Source: Asaia bogorensis
GTDB lineage: Bacteria; Pseudomonadota; Alphaproteobacteria; Reyranellales; Reyranellaceae
Direction: 5' to 3'
Length of the DNA stretch: 64,000 bases
Assembly (NCBI GenBank): GCA_945889625.1
Contig: CAMDCE010000017.1
Span: 1 to 64,000, forward strand
The notes beneath the pieces were generated by a model. It searched no databases. It had not been told where the DNA came from and worked only from the letters and a program-made list of their open reading frames with translations. This document shows, one piece after another, positions 62,021 through 64,000 of this stretch. The position numbers were made by a program, and so were the translations under genes. Position 1 is the first letter of the stretch, and every line of letters begins with the position of its first letter.

Positions 62021-62959
62021 TCAGCCACCAATCAGCTTCTTCTCCATCATGCAGTGGACGCCCTTGTTGCCGTCCACCGTCTGCGTGATGTGCAGGTCGC
62101 CCTTGAGGCTGCACAGCATGTAGGCGTCGGCCGCGGCAAGGCCGGTCTTGGCGGTGATCAGCCGGATCATGTCGCGCAATGCTTCCTTGGCGGCATCGTC
62201 GAGATCGGGATCGAAGCCGTGGGTGATCCAGTGGGTCGCGGTCTCGGCGCGCGGATTGTTGAGCTTCATGTCCTTGCGCACGGTGAAGCGGAAAGTGCCG
62301 GAGAGCGAGGTCTCGAGCGCCGTCAGGTTGACCTCGCCGTCGCCCTGCACGCCGTGGCCGTCGCCGGTCGAGAACAGGCCGCCCTCGGCGAACACCGGCA
62401 GGTAGACCGTGGTGCCGATGTTGAAGTGCTTGTTGTCGATGTTGCCGCCGAAGGCGCGGGGCTCGACCGAGCTGCACTGGCCCCATTCCGGCGGCGGCGC
62501 CACGCCCATGATTCCGAAGAACGGCTTCAGCTCGATCTCGGTGCCCCACGGCATGGTGCAGACGCCGCGGTTGGAATCGATCGGGATGTGCGTCAGGCGA
62601 TAGAACTGGAAATCCTCGGGCAGGCTGCCCATCAGCGGCCGCTGCACGTTCCAGCCCCAGTTGGTGCGGAACTTGATGTCGAGCACCTCGACGGCCAGCA
62701 CGTCGCCGCGCTCGGCGCCTTCGACATGTACGGGGCCGGTGAGGATGTGCCGGCCGAGATGCGGCTTCAGCGCGTTCAAGATCACGCGGTGCTCGGGCAG
62801 CACGTTCATCGGCGGCTGCGGCAGGATCTCGGCGGAGCCGGATACGCAGTGGATGGTGGCGATGTCGCCCGACTTGATGCGCAGCGAGGGCTTGAGCTGA
62901 CTGTCGAAGTAGCCCCAGTGGCAGGTTTCGGGCGAGGAATGAAGTTCATGCGTGGCCAC
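62021..62959 (-). CDS. Acetamidase/formamidase family protein
   Basis: A 312-residue amidase of the FmdA/AmdA family. The N-terminus HWGYFDSQLKPSLRIKSGD starts the first beta-barrel. LTGPVHVEGAERGDVLAVEV, GRKDMKLNN-like regions and the STGDGHGVQGDGEVNLTALE segment with conserved Asp, His and Glu residues form the metal site. It hydrolyses short amides to ammonia and acid. It is a single gene, convergent with the cytochrome c gene and divergent from rlmJ. Confidence 0.9.
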   Translation of the reverse strand: MATHELHSSPETCHWGYFDSQLKPSLRIKSGDIATIHCVSGSAEILPQPPMNVLPEHRVILNALKPHLGRHILTGPVHVEGAERGDVLAVEVLDIKFRTNWGWNVQRPLMGSLPEDFQFYRLTHIPIDSNRGVCTMPWGTEIELKPFFGIMGVAPPPEWGQCSSVEPRAFGGNIDNKHFNIGTTVYLPVFAEGGLFSTGDGHGVQGDGEVNLTALETSLSGTFRFTVRKDMKLNNPRAETATHWITHGFDPDLDDAAKEALRDMIRLITAKTGLAAADAYMLCSLKGDLHITQTVDGNKGVHCMMEKKLIGG

Positions 62960-63011
62960 GTCGGTCTCCCTGAAGTCCTGAAATCCATGATCCCCATGCT
63001 ATAGCCATGCC

Positions 63012-63872
63012 ATGAACTACCGTCACGGCTTTCACGCTGGAAACTTTGCCGATGTGCTGAAGCACGCGGCATTGTGTGAGTTGCTGCGACTGCTGACGGC
63101 CAAGGGCAAGAAGCTGTTCGTCCTCGACACGCACGCTGGCGCCGGCGGATACGATCTCGGCGGGTCGCTGGCCCAGCGGACCGGAGAGGCCGAGTCGGGC
63201 ATCAGCCGACTGGCGACGGCGCCGCGTGATGGCATGCCGGGCGCCGTCGCGCGCTACCTCGCGGCCGTCGCGGCCTACGATCGCAAGTTCGGTCCGGCGA
63301 GCGGTTCGCTGCGGCGCTATCCCGGTTCACCGCGGCTTGTCCGGGCAGTCCTGCGACCGGGCGACCGTTTTGTCGCCTGCGAGCTTCATCCCGGCGAAGC
63401 GCTGGCGCTCAAGCGCGAGTTCGCCGGCGATCGCGCCGTCGAGGTGCGGGCGATCGATGGCTACCAGGCGTTGAAGGCGCTGCTGCCGCCCCCGGAGCGG
63501 CGCGGGCTGGTGTTGATCGATCCGCCGTTCGAGACGATGGACGAGTTCGAGCGCCTGCTGCGCGCCGTGCGACACGGCACGCGCCGGTTTGCCACCGGCT
63601 GCTACGCGATCTGGTATCCGATCAAGGACGAAGCGGCAGCTGCGGCCTTCGTGGAGGCCCTCGCGGCGCCCAAGCTGCTCACCATGGAACTGCGGCTCGG
63701 AGCATCGGCGGCGCCGGGCAAGCTGGCGGCCTGCGGCCTGGCGGTGATCAACCCGCCCTGGCGGTTCGACGAGGCGATGCGCGAGGCGCTGCCGTGGATC
63801 GCCGAATGCCTGGGGCCGGGTGTCAGTGCGGCGATTTCCGCGCCGCCAGCCAGCGCGACGGTTCCGGCGTGA
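63012..63872 (+). CDS. rlmJ: 23S rRNA (adenine2030-N6)-methyltransferase RlmJ
   Basis: A 286-residue methyltransferase. MNYRHGFHAGNFADVLKHA is the RlmJ N-terminal signature, LDTHAGAGGYDL is the S-adenosylmethionine loop (about 38-48), and IDPPFE (Asp170-Pro-Pro-Phe) is the N6-adenine catalytic motif. The RRYPGSP stretch is also typical. It methylates A2030 of 23S rRNA. Its last 50 bp overlap tail to tail with the convergent MFS gene. Confidence 0.95.
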   Translation: MNYRHGFHAGNFADVLKHAALCELLRLLTAKGKKLFVLDTHAGAGGYDLGGSLAQRTGEAESGISRLATAPRDGMPGAVARYLAAVAAYDRKFGPASGSLRRYPGSPRLVRAVLRPGDRFVACELHPGEALALKREFAGDRAVEVRAIDGYQALKALLPPPERRGLVLIDPPFETMDEFERLLRAVRHGTRRFATGCYAIWYPIKDEAAAAAFVEALAAPKLLTMELRLGASAAPGKLAACGLAVINPPWRFDEAMREALPWIAECLGPGVSAAISAPPASATVPA

Positions 63873-64000
63873 CGAGGGTGATCGCGAAGGAGACGAAGCA
63901 GAGCGCCGCTCCGGCCAGGATCGCGCCGGTGTAGGAGCCGAAGAAGTCGAATGCGTAACCGGCCACCGGCGAGCCGAGCAGGGCGCCGAAGGCCACGCCG
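63823..64000 (-). CDS. MFS-type transporter, C-terminal 59 residues (runs off the window)
   Basis: Reading leftward from the window end, the frame encodes VAFGALLGSPVAGYAFDFFG, then YTGAILAGAALCFVSF and TPEPSRW, ending in TGA at 63823. GxxxGSPxxGxxxD in helix 11 and a hydrophobic helix 12 fit monocarboxylate-type MFS carriers. The 5' part is outside the window. Its 3' end overlaps rlmJ by 50 bp on the opposite strand. Confidence 0.7.
   Translation of the reverse strand, partial: GVAFGALLGSPVAGYAFDFFGSYTGAILAGAALCFVSFAITLVTPEPSRWLAARKSPH

Overview
The window is high-GC DNA (roughly two thirds G+C by eye) with tightly packed genes and many ATGA or TGATG overlaps. Its gene families point to a heterotrophic, metabolically versatile alphaproteobacterium: Bug-type (tripartite tricarboxylate) receptors, a Liv-type ABC importer, many acyl-CoA enzymes, several 2-oxoglutarate/Fe(II) oxygenases and short hairpin-rich intergenic repeats. 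A Reyranella-like or other rhizobial/rhodospirillal relative is plausible, but that is an inference. I see no rRNA, tRNA, CRISPR array, transposase or prophage gene.

Layout. 1-4.9 kb: two divergent, almost identical FAD oxidoreductases around a perfect inverted repeat, a GST, an FMN alpha-hydroxy-acid dehydrogenase, a class I amidotransferase-fold hydrolase and a small membrane protein. 5-9.6 kb: a VOC protein, then a beta-oxidation pair (hydratase/dehydrogenase fusion and thiolase) separated by a repeat. 9.6-15.6 kb: Bug receptor, DUF1761, DHFR-like and TauD-like proteins; a WYL regulator divergent from RidA and EamA genes; an SmtB-type sensor with a short CDF metal exporter. 15.7-20.5 kb: acyl-CoA synthetase, then a translationally coupled minus-strand trio of two tandem IPNS-like oxygenases and a Tat-exported amidohydrolase. 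20.6-24.8 kb: MscS channel, aldo/keto reductase, persulfide dioxygenase-rhodanese fusion.

24.8-32.6 kb: a third IPNS-like oxygenase with an alpha/beta hydrolase, divergent from a catabolic cassette (enolase-superfamily enzyme, SDR, Bug receptor, LigA-like and LigB-like extradiol dioxygenase subunits), then a 2OG-Fe_Oxy_2 protein and another hydrolase. 32.7-41 kb: two SDRs, then on the same strand a complete livHMGF - acyl-CoA synthetase - substrate-binding protein operon ending in a clear terminator. 41.1-46.8 kb: divergent operon of acyl-CoA dehydrogenase, two thioesterases, transglutaminase-like protein, SDR, M20 peptidase and GST. 46.8-50.2 kb: an IclR regulator divergent from a CoA ligase and a MaoC-type dehydratase.

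50.2-64 kb: a decayed Bug receptor gene, a NAD(P)-binding protein with an epoxide-hydrolase-like protein, a D-aminoacylase family amidohydrolase, a fatty acid desaturase with two in-frame TAG codons, OmpA-type and other lipoproteins, a 2,2-dialkylglycine decarboxylase abutting a chromene-carboxylate isomerase, a GATase1 protein, an SPFH/NfeD pair, an MFS permease, a cytochrome c, a formamidase, RlmJ and the end of another MFS gene.

The theme is import and CoA-dependent or oxygenase-dependent breakdown of organic acids and aromatics. The most unusual structure lies between genes. Repeat families sit exactly on gene ends and supply stop codons or C-terminal residues. A 43-bp promoter-like element occurs twice. 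Perfect palindromes flank three regulator genes. No single locus is clearly a wholly new system; the LigAB cassette, the tandem oxygenase/Tat hydrolase operon and the repeat-gene overlaps are the best candidates.
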